This document shows, piece after piece, positions 26,653-34,544 of a stretch of DNA of 41,875 bases. This stretch comes from Betaproteobacteria bacterium (GTDB lineage: Bacteria > Pseudomonadota > Gammaproteobacteria > Burkholderiales > Thiobacillaceae). The DNA is taken from the NCBI GenBank assembly GCA_016234655.1, contig JACRAU010000021.1, positions 1 through 41,875 on the forward strand, written 5' to 3'. The notes under the pieces were generated by a model that ran no database searches, was not told the DNA's origin, and worked only from the letters and a program-made list of their open reading frames with translations. The position numbers and the translations under genes are program-made. The first letter of the stretch is position 1. Every line of letters starts with the position of its first letter.

Positions 26653-27319
26653 GCGCCCGCGCCGCACCGGCGGCTTCACGCTGCTCGAGGTGATCATTGC
26701 CCTGGCGCTGACCTCGCTGGTCGCGCTGCTCGGCGCCGTGCTGGTGCGCACCGCGACCGACCATTACGCGCGCGGCAATGCCTTTCTCGACGATCAGGAA
26801 CAAACCCGGCAGATCGCGCGCCTGTTCAAGGCCCTGGGCGCCGGCCTGGCCGACAAACAGGAAGAACCCGTCGTCGGCCAACCGTTCCTGCTGGAGCTGA
26901 CGAGCGACAAGCTGCCGCTGGGCATGAACCTGCCGGGCCGGCAAAAGCTGCGCCTGCAATGCGAACAGAACACCGAGACCGGCGGCGAATCGGGCCTAAG
27001 CCTGGTTCTGCGGGTGATCGACACCACCGCGCCGGTGCCCGGTGCCCGACAGGCAAGCGCCGTTGCCGGGCCTGCCGCAAGCCAAGCCGACGCCACGGGC
27101 AAAAAGGAGGTCTTCAAGGCGATCGAGGTGCTCGGCAAGAACCTCAAGCAGTGCGGCTTCGCTTACCTGCGGCTCGCGTCGGACAAGGAAGGCGCCGCCG
27201 TCGGCCGCTGGGAAGAGGCCTGGCTGGAGACCTACGGCCGTAGGCCGCTGGCGATCCGCTTGACGGTCGAGTCGGCGCGCGCCGCCATTCCGCCCTTTGT
27301 GATCGCGCTGACGCCATGA
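26636..27319 (+). CDS. gspJ: Type II secretion minor pseudopilin GspJ
   Basis: GspJ is a minor pseudopilin of the tip complex. The 227-residue protein has the basic leader MRKNPKRPRRTG, cut before GFTLLEVIIALALTSLVALLG or one residue later, with Glu at position 5. The beta-rich remainder ends AIPPFVIALTP. A linker around residues 140-165 is rich in Ala and Pro. The ATG at 26636 lies in the end of gspI, and the stop overlaps the gspK start (ATGA). Confidence 0.9.
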   Translation: MRKNPKRPRRTGGFTLLEVIIALALTSLVALLGAVLVRTATDHYARGNAFLDDQEQTRQIARLFKALGAGLADKQEEPVVGQPFLLELTSDKLPLGMNLPGRQKLRLQCEQNTETGGESGLSLVLRVIDTTAPVPGARQASAVAGPAASQADATGKKEVFKAIEVLGKNLKQCGFAYLRLASDKEGAAVGRWEEAWLETYGRRPLAIRLTVESARAAIPPFVIALTP

Positions 27320-28602
27320 AGCCCTCGCCCCGCCGCATGCGCGGTTTCGTCATGATCTACGCCCTGGGCGTGCTGATCTTCATCACCGTCATCGCGCTGA
27401 GCCTGGCCTATGTCTTGCGGCTGGACGCGAAGCTGGTCAACCACCAACGGGGCGCGGTCAAGACCGAACAGGCCCTGCGCGGCGCGCTGCACTACACCCT
27501 GGCCGAGCTGGCCAAGGCGCGCGCGCTGCAACCGTTGCTGGCCAGCGGCCAGACCGTGAAGACGCCGCCATGGAGCGCCGAGGCCGGCCCCTATCAGGTC
27601 CAATTCGAGGACCTCGACATCACCATCGACTTCGCCCGGGTCAACCCGGACATCAATCTGGTCACGCGCGAGGTGCTAGCCCGCCTGCTGCTCTACCTGG
27701 GCGCGCAAAACATGGAAGAGGCGCTGCACTATGCCGACATCGTGATCGGCGCGCGCGACAAGATCGACCCCAGCGAGGTCGCCAAGCAGGCCGCCGCGAC
27801 CCATCCGGCCGGCGCCCAACCCGGTGGCGCCAATCCGCCCGCCGCCGCGCCGCCGCCCAGCGGCGGCGCCCCGCAGGCCGGCATGCCGGCCCCAAGCGCC
27901 AAGCCCGCCGTGCCGGGTGTGCAGCCCCCCGCAGCCAAGGGCTTCAGCCGCATCGAAGAGGTCTTGGCGCTGGAGGCGATCCCGCTGCCGCTGCGCAACG
28001 GCACGCAGCCGGCCAAGAAGAAGGACGGCGACACCGAGGCCGAGGCGCCCAAACCCGGCCTGGCCCAATTGTTCTCGGTCGGCACCGGCATGCGCGGCCT
28101 CGACGTGAACCGCGCCGACCTGGCCCTGGTCGCGGCCTACGGCAATGCGCCCTTGGACAAGCTGATCGAGTTCGACCGCAAGCGCCGGCAAAAACCGCTG
28201 AGCCCGGACGAGGGCGCCGCCCTGCTCGGCGACGGCGCCAAGGACATCTTCGCGAAGGCGGACAGCGCCACGGTGCAACTCAAGCTGATCTCGACCAACC
28301 CGCTCTACCCGGCGGTGGCCGAGGCGGTGATCGAGCCCGGCGCCGCCCCGGCGCCCGGCCGCATCCTGCGCTTTAGCATGCAGCCGTTGTTCGGCCCGGG
28401 GATTCATGCCCTTCAGGGCACGGGCCTCCTACACAACCCCTTGTGGGAGCGGCCTCCCGGCCGCGAAGGGGCGGTGGGGAAATCGCCAGGCCGTGTTCGG
28501 CCCGGGGACGGGCCTCCTACACAATTCCTTGTGGGAATGGCCTCTATGCCCTTGGTGTATCCCGGCCGCGAACTGGCACGAAGCAGCGACAGCCGCCCGT
28601 GA
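27316..28602 (+). CDS. gspK: Type II secretion pseudopilin GspK with repeat-derived C-terminal tail
   Basis: GspK caps the pseudopilus tip. The N-terminus MRGFVMIYALGVLIFITVIALSLA is a prepilin-like helix without Glu5, as expected for GspK. The globular part includes VNPDINLVTREVLARLL and, near residue 260, TGMRGLDVNRADLALVAAYG. A Pro/Ala-rich insert spans residues 155-215. The natural protein seems to end near RILRFSM (about residue 355). The last 70 or so residues (HNPLWERPPGREG and beyond) are encoded by two REP-like repeat units and do not resemble the family. The gene starts by ATGA overlap with gspJ. Confidence 0.88.
   Translation: MKPSPRRMRGFVMIYALGVLIFITVIALSLAYVLRLDAKLVNHQRGAVKTEQALRGALHYTLAELAKARALQPLLASGQTVKTPPWSAEAGPYQVQFEDLDITIDFARVNPDINLVTREVLARLLLYLGAQNMEEALHYADIVIGARDKIDPSEVAKQAAATHPAGAQPGGANPPAAAPPPSGGAPQAGMPAPSAKPAVPGVQPPAAKGFSRIEEVLALEAIPLPLRNGTQPAKKKDGDTEAEAPKPGLAQLFSVGTGMRGLDVNRADLALVAAYGNAPLDKLIEFDRKRRQKPLSPDEGAALLGDGAKDIFAKADSATVQLKLISTNPLYPAVAEAVIEPGAAPAPGRILRFSMQPLFGPGIHALQGTGLLHNPLWERPPGREGAVGKSPGRVRPGDGPPTQFLVGMASMPLVYPGRELARSSDSRP
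28390..28575. repeat. REP-like repeats (family A), two units at the gspK end
   Basis: The first unit runs from GGCCCGGGG through GGGCCTCCTACACA and TGTGGGAGCGGCCTCCCGGCCGCGAA (ending about 28470). The second, more diverged, starts at about 28497 and ends CCCGGCCGCGAA. The part at 28442-28497 is the reverse complement of the sequence at about 30541-30600, so the repeated unit is longer than the hairpin itself. Confidence 0.8.
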
Positions 28603-28639
28603 CCCGCGTAAAATCCGGCCAACACATTTTCCCGCCACC

Positions 28640-29920
28640 ATGAAAACCAGCCGCAAGCTCGCCATCCACCTCGACGCCGGACAGATCACCTGCTGTCTGT
28701 GGACGCGCACCCTGCCGCGCTGGAGGATCGCGGCGAAGGAGAGCTTTCCGCTCCAGTCGGCGCCGATGGCCGACCAGGTGTTGGCGGCGGTGCGCGGCCT
28801 GGTCATTCGTTGGAAGTTGGCGCCGGATACGCCGGTGATCGTGCAGGCCCTGCCCGGCACCGGCGGCACGCTGTGCTTCGACCTGCCGGCCGGCGCCAAG
28901 GGCAACCCGCTGCCGCTGATCGAGGCGGAACTGGCCAAGGCGCTGCCCTTCCCCTTGCGCGAGATCCACTATGCCTGGGAACTGGAGAAGAGCGCCGATG
29001 CGGCGCGGGTCAGCCTGTTCTGGATGCCCAGCGCCTGGGTGGCCGACCTGTCCGGCGCGCTGTCGCGCATCGGCCTGCGCCTGACCGAGATCGTCGCCCG
29101 CGCCCAGCTCGTCGCCCATGCGCTGAGGCCGGCCTCGGCGCCGTTCTGGGCCTTTCTGGAAAGCGACAAGGACCAGGCCTATCTGCACACCTTCTGGGGC
29201 GCGCTGCCGGCCTGGACCAGCAGCCAGGCGACGCAGCAGACCGACTTGGCGTTGGAGACGCTGTTGCTCGCGACCAGCCCGGCGCCGGCCATCGACCTGT
29301 TCTACACCTCGCCCGAGGCGCCGACCGCCCTGTTGGCCGGCGGCAAGTTGCGCGGCCAGCGCAAAGAGGCGCTGGATTACCCCGAACTGCTGCTGCGGTG
29401 GTACCGGGCCGGCAAGGCCGGCATCTTGATCGACCCCGAACGTAGCGCGCTGCTCGCGCGGCTGACGCCCGCCGCCATCGCCATCCTGCTATTGGGCCTC
29501 GCCGCGGTCGGCGGCATGTGGTGGCTGACCCAGGCCACGCAGGCCGAACGCGACGCGTTGGAACAGCAAGTGAAAAAGATCCGCCCCACCGCCCTGGCGG
29601 TCGCCGCGACCGAGCGGCGCGTGGCCGAACACAAGCAGGCCACCGCAGCCTTGGATCGCCTGTATACCGAACCGGACGGGCTGGATGCGCTGGACGCCGT
29701 GGCGCGCAAGCTGCCGAAGAAGGCCTGGCTGGTCCGCTTCAATTTCCACGACGGCCTGTTCGAGGCCGAGGGCTATGGCGGCGATACCGACGCCTTGCTG
29801 GAGAAACTGAAAGGCACGAAGGGCTTCAGCGGCGCCGGCCGGTGCGAGCCGCAACTGGCCACCGATGCCAAGCTCAAACCCTTCTGCATCGGCGCACGCC
29901 TGGGAAAGGCCGGTCAATGA
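28640..29920 (+). CDS. gspL: Type II secretion platform protein GspL
   Basis: GspL links the GspE ATPase to the inner-membrane platform. The 426-residue protein has a cytoplasmic actin-like domain (KLAIHLDAGQITCCLW at the start, IEAELAKALPFPLREIHYAWEL), one membrane helix at about 274-296 (AAIAILLLGLAAVGGMWW), then a coiled coil and a small periplasmic ferredoxin-like domain. I chose the ATG at 28640; the frame is open further upstream only because it crosses the REP repeats. The gene begins 37 bases after gspK and its stop overlaps the gspM start by ATGA. Confidence 0.9.
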   Translation: MKTSRKLAIHLDAGQITCCLWTRTLPRWRIAAKESFPLQSAPMADQVLAAVRGLVIRWKLAPDTPVIVQALPGTGGTLCFDLPAGAKGNPLPLIEAELAKALPFPLREIHYAWELEKSADAARVSLFWMPSAWVADLSGALSRIGLRLTEIVARAQLVAHALRPASAPFWAFLESDKDQAYLHTFWGALPAWTSSQATQQTDLALETLLLATSPAPAIDLFYTSPEAPTALLAGGKLRGQRKEALDYPELLLRWYRAGKAGILIDPERSALLARLTPAAIAILLLGLAAVGGMWWLTQATQAERDALEQQVKKIRPTALAVAATERRVAEHKQATAALDRLYTEPDGLDALDAVARKLPKKAWLVRFNFHDGLFEAEGYGGDTDALLEKLKGTKGFSGAGRCEPQLATDAKLKPFCIGARLGKAGQ

Positions 29921-30537
29921 CGCCCCGCAGCCGCCGCACCCTCGAACAACATTACCGCGTGCTCGGCTGGCAACCCTTCGGCCTGCTGCTGGTGATCGTG
30001 CTGGTATTCGCCCTGGTGCTCGACAGCATGAGCCTGGACTACGCGGCCGTGGCCGAGGAGCGCGACGCCCTGGCGCACGACGCGCAAGCCATGGAGGCCA
30101 AGCTGGCGATCAAGCAGAAGGTCGACGACAAGATGCGCGAGGCCAAGGCAAAGCTGGCGGTGTTGAGCGAGGGCAGCTACGCCGGGGTAGAGATCGGCTT
30201 TGCCGAGCAGACCCTGCTGGGCTATGTCCAGGGCCTGCCGGTATCGCCCACGGCCGGTCGAATCGACAGCGCGACCCTGGGTCCGCGCGCCGATCTCGCG
30301 CCGCTGTCGCTGATCGGCGCGCGCCTGGTCTTTTCCGGCACCACCGCCGGCCTGGTGCAGATGCTGGACAGCGCGCGCCAGGGCATCCCCTACCTGCGCA
30401 CCGCCGCGCTCGAGATCAAGGTCGACCAGGCCGACCGGCCGAGCAAATTGACCGCCGAGGCCTTGTTGCAGGCCATCTATCTACCCGGGCAATTCACCCA
30501 GCAGGCCGCCGAGGCCCAAAAGAAGCCAGGCCTGTAG
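29917..30537 (+). CDS. gspM: Type II secretion platform protein GspM
   Basis: GspM is the bitopic partner of GspL in the inner-membrane platform. The 206-residue protein has a short cytoplasmic tail, one membrane helix at about 20-37 (PFGLLLVIVLVFALVL), a coiled-coil segment (residues 45-85, ERDALAHDAQAMEAKL) and a small periplasmic domain with LSLIGARLVFSGTTAGLVQML, as in XcpZ-type GspM. It overlaps gspL by four bases and is the last gene of the operon. A REP-like repeat follows after a few bases. Confidence 0.85.
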   Translation: MTPRSRRTLEQHYRVLGWQPFGLLLVIVLVFALVLDSMSLDYAAVAEERDALAHDAQAMEAKLAIKQKVDDKMREAKAKLAVLSEGSYAGVEIGFAEQTLLGYVQGLPVSPTAGRIDSATLGPRADLAPLSLIGARLVFSGTTAGLVQMLDSARQGIPYLRTAALEIKVDQADRPSKLTAEALLQAIYLPGQFTQQAAEAQKKPGL

Positions 30538-30540
30538 CCG

Positions 30541-30634
30541 AACATGGCCTGGCGATTTCCCGCCGCCCCTTCGCGGCCGGGAGGCCGCTCCCACAGACCC
30601 CTGTAGGAAGCCCCTCCCGGGGCCGAACACGGCC
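30541..30634. repeat. REP-like repeat (family A) between gspM and the GspC-like gene
   Basis: TTCGCGGCCGGGAGGCCGCTCCCACA (from 30570) is followed by CTGTAGGAAGCCCCTCCCGGGGCCGAACACGG. The preceding 30 bases also match the copy at 28470-28497 in reverse complement. It lies between two convergent genes and may serve as a bidirectional terminator. Confidence 0.8.
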
Positions 30635-30642
30635 TCAGCGCG

Positions 30643-31374
30643 TTATTTCACGAACGGATTGGGATAGGCCGGCTGGCCAGCCGCCTGGGCTCGGCGCGCG
30701 GCCTCGATCGCCTCGAGCAGGGTCGCGCCTTGGATCGGCGCGGCGGGCTGCTGGGCCTGCGCCGCATCGGCCGGCTTGGCCTGCTGCCCGTCGGCGGGTT
30801 GTTGCGGCGCCGCGGGCGCGACCGGCGGGGCCGACGCCAGCGAGGGCTGCGCCGCCGGCACCACGGGCGTGAAGCCGGGCACCATGGTCGGCGTGGCCGC
30901 CGGCAATTCCATCGCCGATTGGGCCGGCGCCGAGATCGGCACGCCGGCCGGGCTGCGGTCGGTCTTGGCGGCGAAGCGCATCGGATAGCGCGCCTCGCCG
31001 GCCGCCAGGATGACCTGGTCCGTCTTGATCTCGGCCACCTGGTAACTGCCCACGCCCTGCCCCTCGGCCAGGCTGACAAATAGCTTTTTGCCCATACCGG
31101 CCAAGGTCGGCGAAAGCTTGAACAAGGCCCGCTTCACCGTGCCGGCATTGACGATGCCATAGAGCTGGATGTCGCTGGCCGAAGGCGGCGGGATGCTGGG
31201 CGGCGGCGGGGCGGCCGGCGTCCATTGCGCGCGCTTGGGATCGAACACGTTTTCCTTGTAGATGTGCTCGTACGAATCCGCAGCCGGGGCCTGCACGGCT
31301 TCGGCCCCGCGCGTCAGCAGCAGAATCACCAGCCCCGCCACGACGGGGGTCATCCGAGAATTGGAATACATCAT
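30643..31374 (-). CDS. GspC/PilP-like protein of the type II secretion locus
   Basis: The 243-residue product begins MMYSNSRMTPVVAGLVILLL, a signal peptide or membrane anchor. It is followed by a Pro-rich linker with IYKENVFDPKRAQW and a compact domain of about 75 residues (IQLYGIVNAGTVKRALFKLSP, VAEIKTDQVILAAGEARYPMRF) resembling the homology region of GspC or PilP, which contacts the secretin. The last 90 residues are rich in Pro, Ala and Gln, ending ATLLEAIEAARR and NPFVK. No PDZ domain is seen. It is transcribed toward gspM. A role linking platform and secretin is inferred from the fold pattern and position, not shown. Confidence 0.65.
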   Translation of the reverse strand: MMYSNSRMTPVVAGLVILLLTRGAEAVQAPAADSYEHIYKENVFDPKRAQWTPAAPPPPSIPPPSASDIQLYGIVNAGTVKRALFKLSPTLAGMGKKLFVSLAEGQGVGSYQVAEIKTDQVILAAGEARYPMRFAAKTDRSPAGVPISAPAQSAMELPAATPTMVPGFTPVVPAAQPSLASAPPVAPAAPQQPADGQQAKPADAAQAQQPAAPIQGATLLEAIEAARRAQAAGQPAYPNPFVK

Positions 31375-31427
31375 GTCATTGTCAGCTAACGCGGAATGAA
31401 GCCGTAGTTTACCCCATTGCCCCGTTA

Positions 31428-31490
31428 TTCGCGGCCGGGAGGCCGCTCCCACAGCCCCCTGTAGGAGGCCCCTCCCGGGGCCGAACACGG
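31428..31490. repeat. REP-like repeat (family A) downstream of hepT
   Basis: TTCGCGGCCGGGAGGCCGCTCCCACA, CCCCTGTAGGAGGCCCCTCC and CGGGGCCGAACACGG form the complete unit. It ends one base before the hepT stop codon (read on the minus strand). Confidence 0.85.
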
Positions 31491-31922
31491 CTAAAGCGCC
31501 GTGGATCGCCGGTCAAGCAAGCCGGAAATGGCCTCGGCATACTCTGCAAAATCGCCAAGACGTTGCGTGGCAATCGAATGCACGATGGCCCAGTTGATCG
31601 CCTCGTAGTTATGGATGGCGATGTTACGGAAGCCGACGGCCTTTTTCATTCGGCCGGCCAGGGCTGGCGTGATATAGCCAAGCTGCGCCAGCAGATCGAA
31701 GGTCTGGCCCATCGTGCCCGGCGCCGGCGCATTGCTTGCGGCCAACACATGCGCCCCAACGTCCACGCACAATTGGATGGCACGGCTCAGATTCAGCGCG
31801 ACGATATCCTGCGCATCCGCGTCCTCGGCCAGCACTGTCGGATTTGCCGGGCATTTATCCTGTATTCGCACCAGGCAACGGCGAAGCGATTCCAGCTTGG
31901 CCTCGATCACTAGCCGATCCAC
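31491..31922 (-). CDS. hepT: HepT-family HEPN toxin (DUF86)
   Basis: The 143-residue all-helical protein carries the HEPN signature R-X4-H-X-Y as RNIAIHNY (Arg99, His104, Tyr106), where the Arg and His form the RNase site and the Tyr is the residue AMPylated by MntA in characterised systems. The rest (ALNLSRAIQLCVDVGAHVL, GRMKKAVGF) matches HepT proteins. It starts with GTG at 31922 inside the end of mntA, a 13-base overlap, so antitoxin and toxin are co-translated. In known pairs HepT is an RNase held inactive by polyAMPylation. A REP repeat touches its stop codon. Confidence 0.92.
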   Translation of the reverse strand: MDRLVIEAKLESLRRCLVRIQDKCPANPTVLAEDADAQDIVALNLSRAIQLCVDVGAHVLAASNAPAPGTMGQTFDLLAQLGYITPALAGRMKKAVGFRNIAIHNYEAINWAIVHSIATQRLGDFAEYAEAISGLLDRRSTAL

Positions 31923-32302
31923 GCCCGCCTCCGCTCAGCCAGTATCCTGCGATAGTAGGGCAGGAAATCGGCCTCTTCGACAAGATGCCGGCTCACCAGT
32001 TTGGCAAAACGCTCATCCGACCCGACAAGCCGCCGGCCGTTTTTGAGGATTTCTCCTAGCAGCGGCTCGCCGACGCCACGGAGATCGACCAAGTCCACCG
32101 GCCGCCCTGTCATTTCCGCCAGTTCCGCGATGAGCGCGGTTTTCTCGTCCGCATTGAGTGGACATTCCGCCTCGACCGCCAGATCAAGATCGCTGTCGCG
32201 GCCGGCCCGCCCATCGGCGAGCGAGCCGAATAGGATCGCGACCCGAACCTCGGGGTGTCGGGATAGCACAGCCAAGATTTGATCGGCCTGGTTTGGTTTC
32301 AT
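31910..32302 (-). CDS. mntA: MntA-family nucleotidyltransferase antitoxin
   Basis: The 130-residue minimal nucleotidyltransferase has the motif GS-X10-DXD as GSLADGRAGRDSDLD (Gly26, Ser27, Asp38, Asp40), and VDLVDLRGVGEPLL. In characterised MntA-HepT systems it adds AMP units to the toxin tyrosine. The start MKPNQADQIL at 32302 was chosen; the frame is open further upstream only through the REP repeats, though ATG 32319 just at the repeat boundary is possible. It precedes hepT with a 13-base overlap. Confidence 0.9.
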   Translation of the reverse strand: MKPNQADQILAVLSRHPEVRVAILFGSLADGRAGRDSDLDLAVEAECPLNADEKTALIAELAEMTGRPVDLVDLRGVGEPLLGEILKNGRRLVGSDERFAKLVSRHLVEEADFLPYYRRILAERRRAWIG

Positions 32303-32322
32303 GTTCGCAGTGTAACGCATCC

Positions 32323-32438
32323 CCCTGTAGGAGCTCCTCCCGGGGCCGAACGAGGCATCACGGTACCTGGCTTGTTCGCGGCCGGGAGGCCGCTCCCACA
32401 AACCCCTGTAGGAGGCCCCTCCCGGGGCCGAATGAGGA
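32323..32438. repeat. REP-like repeats (family A), two units between mntA and fcl
   Basis: A partial unit (CCCTGTAGGAGCTCCTCCCGG, GGCCGAACGAGG) is followed by a complete one starting TTCGCGGCCGGGAGGCCGC at 32374 and ending GGCCGAATGAGG. The last base directly adjoins the fcl stop codon at 32439. Together with 31428-31490 it brackets the toxin-antitoxin pair. Confidence 0.85.
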
Positions 32439-33392
32439 CTACAGGCGTTGATTGCCGGCCAGGAAGTCCCGATAGGCCAGGGCAATACCGTCGCGCAGAT
32501 CGGTGCGTGCCCGCCAACCTAGATCATGCAGCCGCTCGATCGACAGCAGCTTGCGCGGCGTGCCGTCCGGTTTGCTGGTGTCGAACACGATCTCGCCCTG
32601 GAAGCCGACCACGTCCATGACCAGGGCGGCGACCTCGCCGATGGTCACGTCCTCGCCGGTGCCGACGTTATAGAGGCCGTCGCCTATGCCTTGCTCCATC
32701 AGAAACACGCAGGCGTCGGCCATGTCGTCGACGTAGAGGAACTCGCGCCGTGGCGTGCCGGTGCCCCAGACCACGAACTCCTTGTCGCCGCGCAGTTTGG
32801 CCTCGTGTGCCTTACGGATCAGGGCCGGCAAAACGTGGCTGTTGTTCAGGTCGTAGTTATCGTTCGGGCCGAACAGATTGGTCGGCATCACGCTGGCGTA
32901 ATGCGTGCCGTATTGCCGGTTGTAGCTCTCGCACAGCTTGATGCCGGCGATCTTGGCGATCGCATAGGGCTCGTTGGTCTGCTCCAGCGGGCCGGTGAGC
33001 AGATATTCCTCGCGGATCGGCTGCGGGCAATCGCGCGGGTAGATGCAGCTCGAGCCCAGAAACAGCAGGCCTTGCACGCCGGCCTGGCAGGCGGCGTGGA
33101 TGACGTTGGCCTCCATCATCAGGTTCTGGTAGATGAACTCGGCGCGATAGCAGTTGTTGGCCTGGATGCCGCCGACCTTGGCGGCGGCCAGGAAGATGTA
33201 GTCCGGCTTTTCGCGCGCGAGGAAATCGGTCACCGCCGCCTGATTGACGAGGTCGAGTTCGGCATGCGTGCGGGTGACGATGTTGCTGTAGCCGCCGGCT
33301 TGCAGGCGACGAACGATGGCCGAACCGACCATGCCGCGATGGCCGGCGACATAGATCTTGGCATCCTTGCCGACTGCGCTTGCCGAAACCAT
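32439..33392 (-). CDS. fcl: GDP-L-fucose synthase
   Basis: The enzyme (3,5-epimerase/4-reductase) converts GDP-4-keto-6-deoxymannose, made by Gmd, to GDP-L-fucose with NADPH. The 317-residue extended SDR has the nucleotide-binding [42 protein letters not shown], the catalytic YAIAKIAG (Tyr-X3-Lys), [12 protein letters not shown] and [12 protein letters not shown]. The length is normal. Its start is three bases after the gmd stop, so the pair is one operon supplying fucose for surface glycan. REP repeats directly follow its stop. Confidence 0.97.
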   Translation of the reverse strand: MVSASAVGKDAKIYVAGHRGMVGSAIVRRLQAGGYSNIVTRTHAELDLVNQAAVTDFLAREKPDYIFLAAAKVGGIQANNCYRAEFIYQNLMMEANVIHAACQAGVQGLLFLGSSCIYPRDCPQPIREEYLLTGPLEQTNEPYAIAKIAGIKLCESYNRQYGTHYASVMPTNLFGPNDNYDLNNSHVLPALIRKAHEAKLRGDKEFVVWGTGTPRREFLYVDDMADACVFLMEQGIGDGLYNVGTGEDVTIGEVAALVMDVVGFQGEIVFDTSKPDGTPRKLLSIERLHDLGWRARTDLRDGIALAYRDFLAGNQRL

Positions 33393-33395
33393 GGC

Positions 33396-34481
33396 TTACT
33401 CGTGGTAATCGAAGGCGGAGAAACCGTGCCGCTTGACCAGCTCGTCGCGCTCGGCGGCCTTGAGGTCTTCGCGCACCATCTCGGCGACCAGCTCGTCGAA
33501 GCTGATCCGCGGCACCCAGCCGAGTTTCTCCTTCGCCTTGCTGGCATCGCCGAGCAGGGTCTCGACCTCGGTCGGCCGGAAGTAGCGGGGATCGATCGCG
33601 ACGATGCACTTACCATTGGCATCGAAGCCCTTCTCATCGACACCCTCGCCTTGCCAGCTGATCGCCATGCCCAACTCCCTGGCAGCGGCATCGACGAAAT
33701 CGCGCACGCTGTACTGCACGCCGGTGGCGATGACGAAGTCCTCGGGCTGGTCCTGTTGCAACATTAGCCACTGCATCTCGACATAGTCCTTGGCGTGACC
33801 CCAGTCGCGCTTGGCGTTGAGGTTGCCGAGGAAGACGCAGTCCTGCAGGCCCAGCTTGATCCGGGCCAGGGCACGGGTGATCTTGCGGGTGACGAAGGTC
33901 TCGCCGCGCACCGGCGACTCGTGGTTGAACAAGATGCCGTTGCAGGCATACATACCGTAGGCCTCGCGGTAGTTGACCGTGATCCAATAGGCATAGAGCT
34001 TGGCCACCGCGTAGGGGCTGCGCGGATAGAACGGCGTGGTCTCCTTCTGCGGTACTTCCTGGACCAGACCGAACAGCTCCGAGGTCGAGGCCTGGTAGAA
34101 CCGGGTCTTCTTCTCCAGGCCGAGAATGCGGATCGCCTCCAGGATGCGCAGCGCACCCAGCGCATCGGAGTTGGCCGTGTACTCCGGCTCCTCGAACGAC
34201 ACCGCGACATGGCTCTGCGCTGCCAGGTTGTAGATCTCGTCCGGTTGCACCTGCTGGATGATGCGGATCAGGCTGGAGCTGTCGGTCAGGTCGCCGTGGT
34301 GCAGGATAAAGCGGCGATCCGTTTCGTGCGGGTCTTGATAGAGGTGGTCGATCCGGTCGGTGTTGAACAGCGAGGTGCGGCGCTTGATGCCGTGGACGAT
34401 GTAGCCCTTGCCGAGCAGGAATTCGGCTAGATAGGCGCCGTCTTGGCCGGTGATGCCGGTAATTAAGGCTCGTTTGCTCAT
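33396..34481 (-). CDS. gmd: GDP-mannose 4,6-dehydratase
   Basis: Gmd oxidises and dehydrates GDP-D-mannose to GDP-4-keto-6-deoxy-D-mannose, the first step toward GDP-fucose. The 361 residues begin [23 protein letters not shown] and contain the Gmd-type NADP site [11 protein letters not shown], the catalytic TSELFG with Tyr and Lys in [31 protein letters not shown] and [10 protein letters not shown]. It lies 63 bases downstream of the 910-residue membrane protein gene and three bases upstream of fcl, all on the minus strand. GC content is still high here, unlike the membrane protein gene before it. Confidence 0.97.
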   Translation of the reverse strand: MSKRALITGITGQDGAYLAEFLLGKGYIVHGIKRRTSLFNTDRIDHLYQDPHETDRRFILHHGDLTDSSSLIRIIQQVQPDEIYNLAAQSHVAVSFEEPEYTANSDALGALRILEAIRILGLEKKTRFYQASTSELFGLVQEVPQKETTPFYPRSPYAVAKLYAYWITVNYREAYGMYACNGILFNHESPVRGETFVTRKITRALARIKLGLQDCVFLGNLNAKRDWGHAKDYVEMQWLMLQQDQPEDFVIATGVQYSVRDFVDAAARELGMAISWQGEGVDEKGFDANGKCIVAIDPRYFRPTEVETLLGDASKAKEKLGWVPRISFDELVAEMVREDLKAAERDELVKRHGFSAFDYHE

Positions 34482-34544
34482 GCGGCCATTTTACATGGCT
34501 TACCGAGCTCCTGCCACGCGCAGACCTACCTGCAACGCCGATGC

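Noticed and set aside
27570..28376. Long plus-strand frame inside gspK
   Set aside because: Arg/Gly/Ala-rich shadow in another phase of a well-supported gene.
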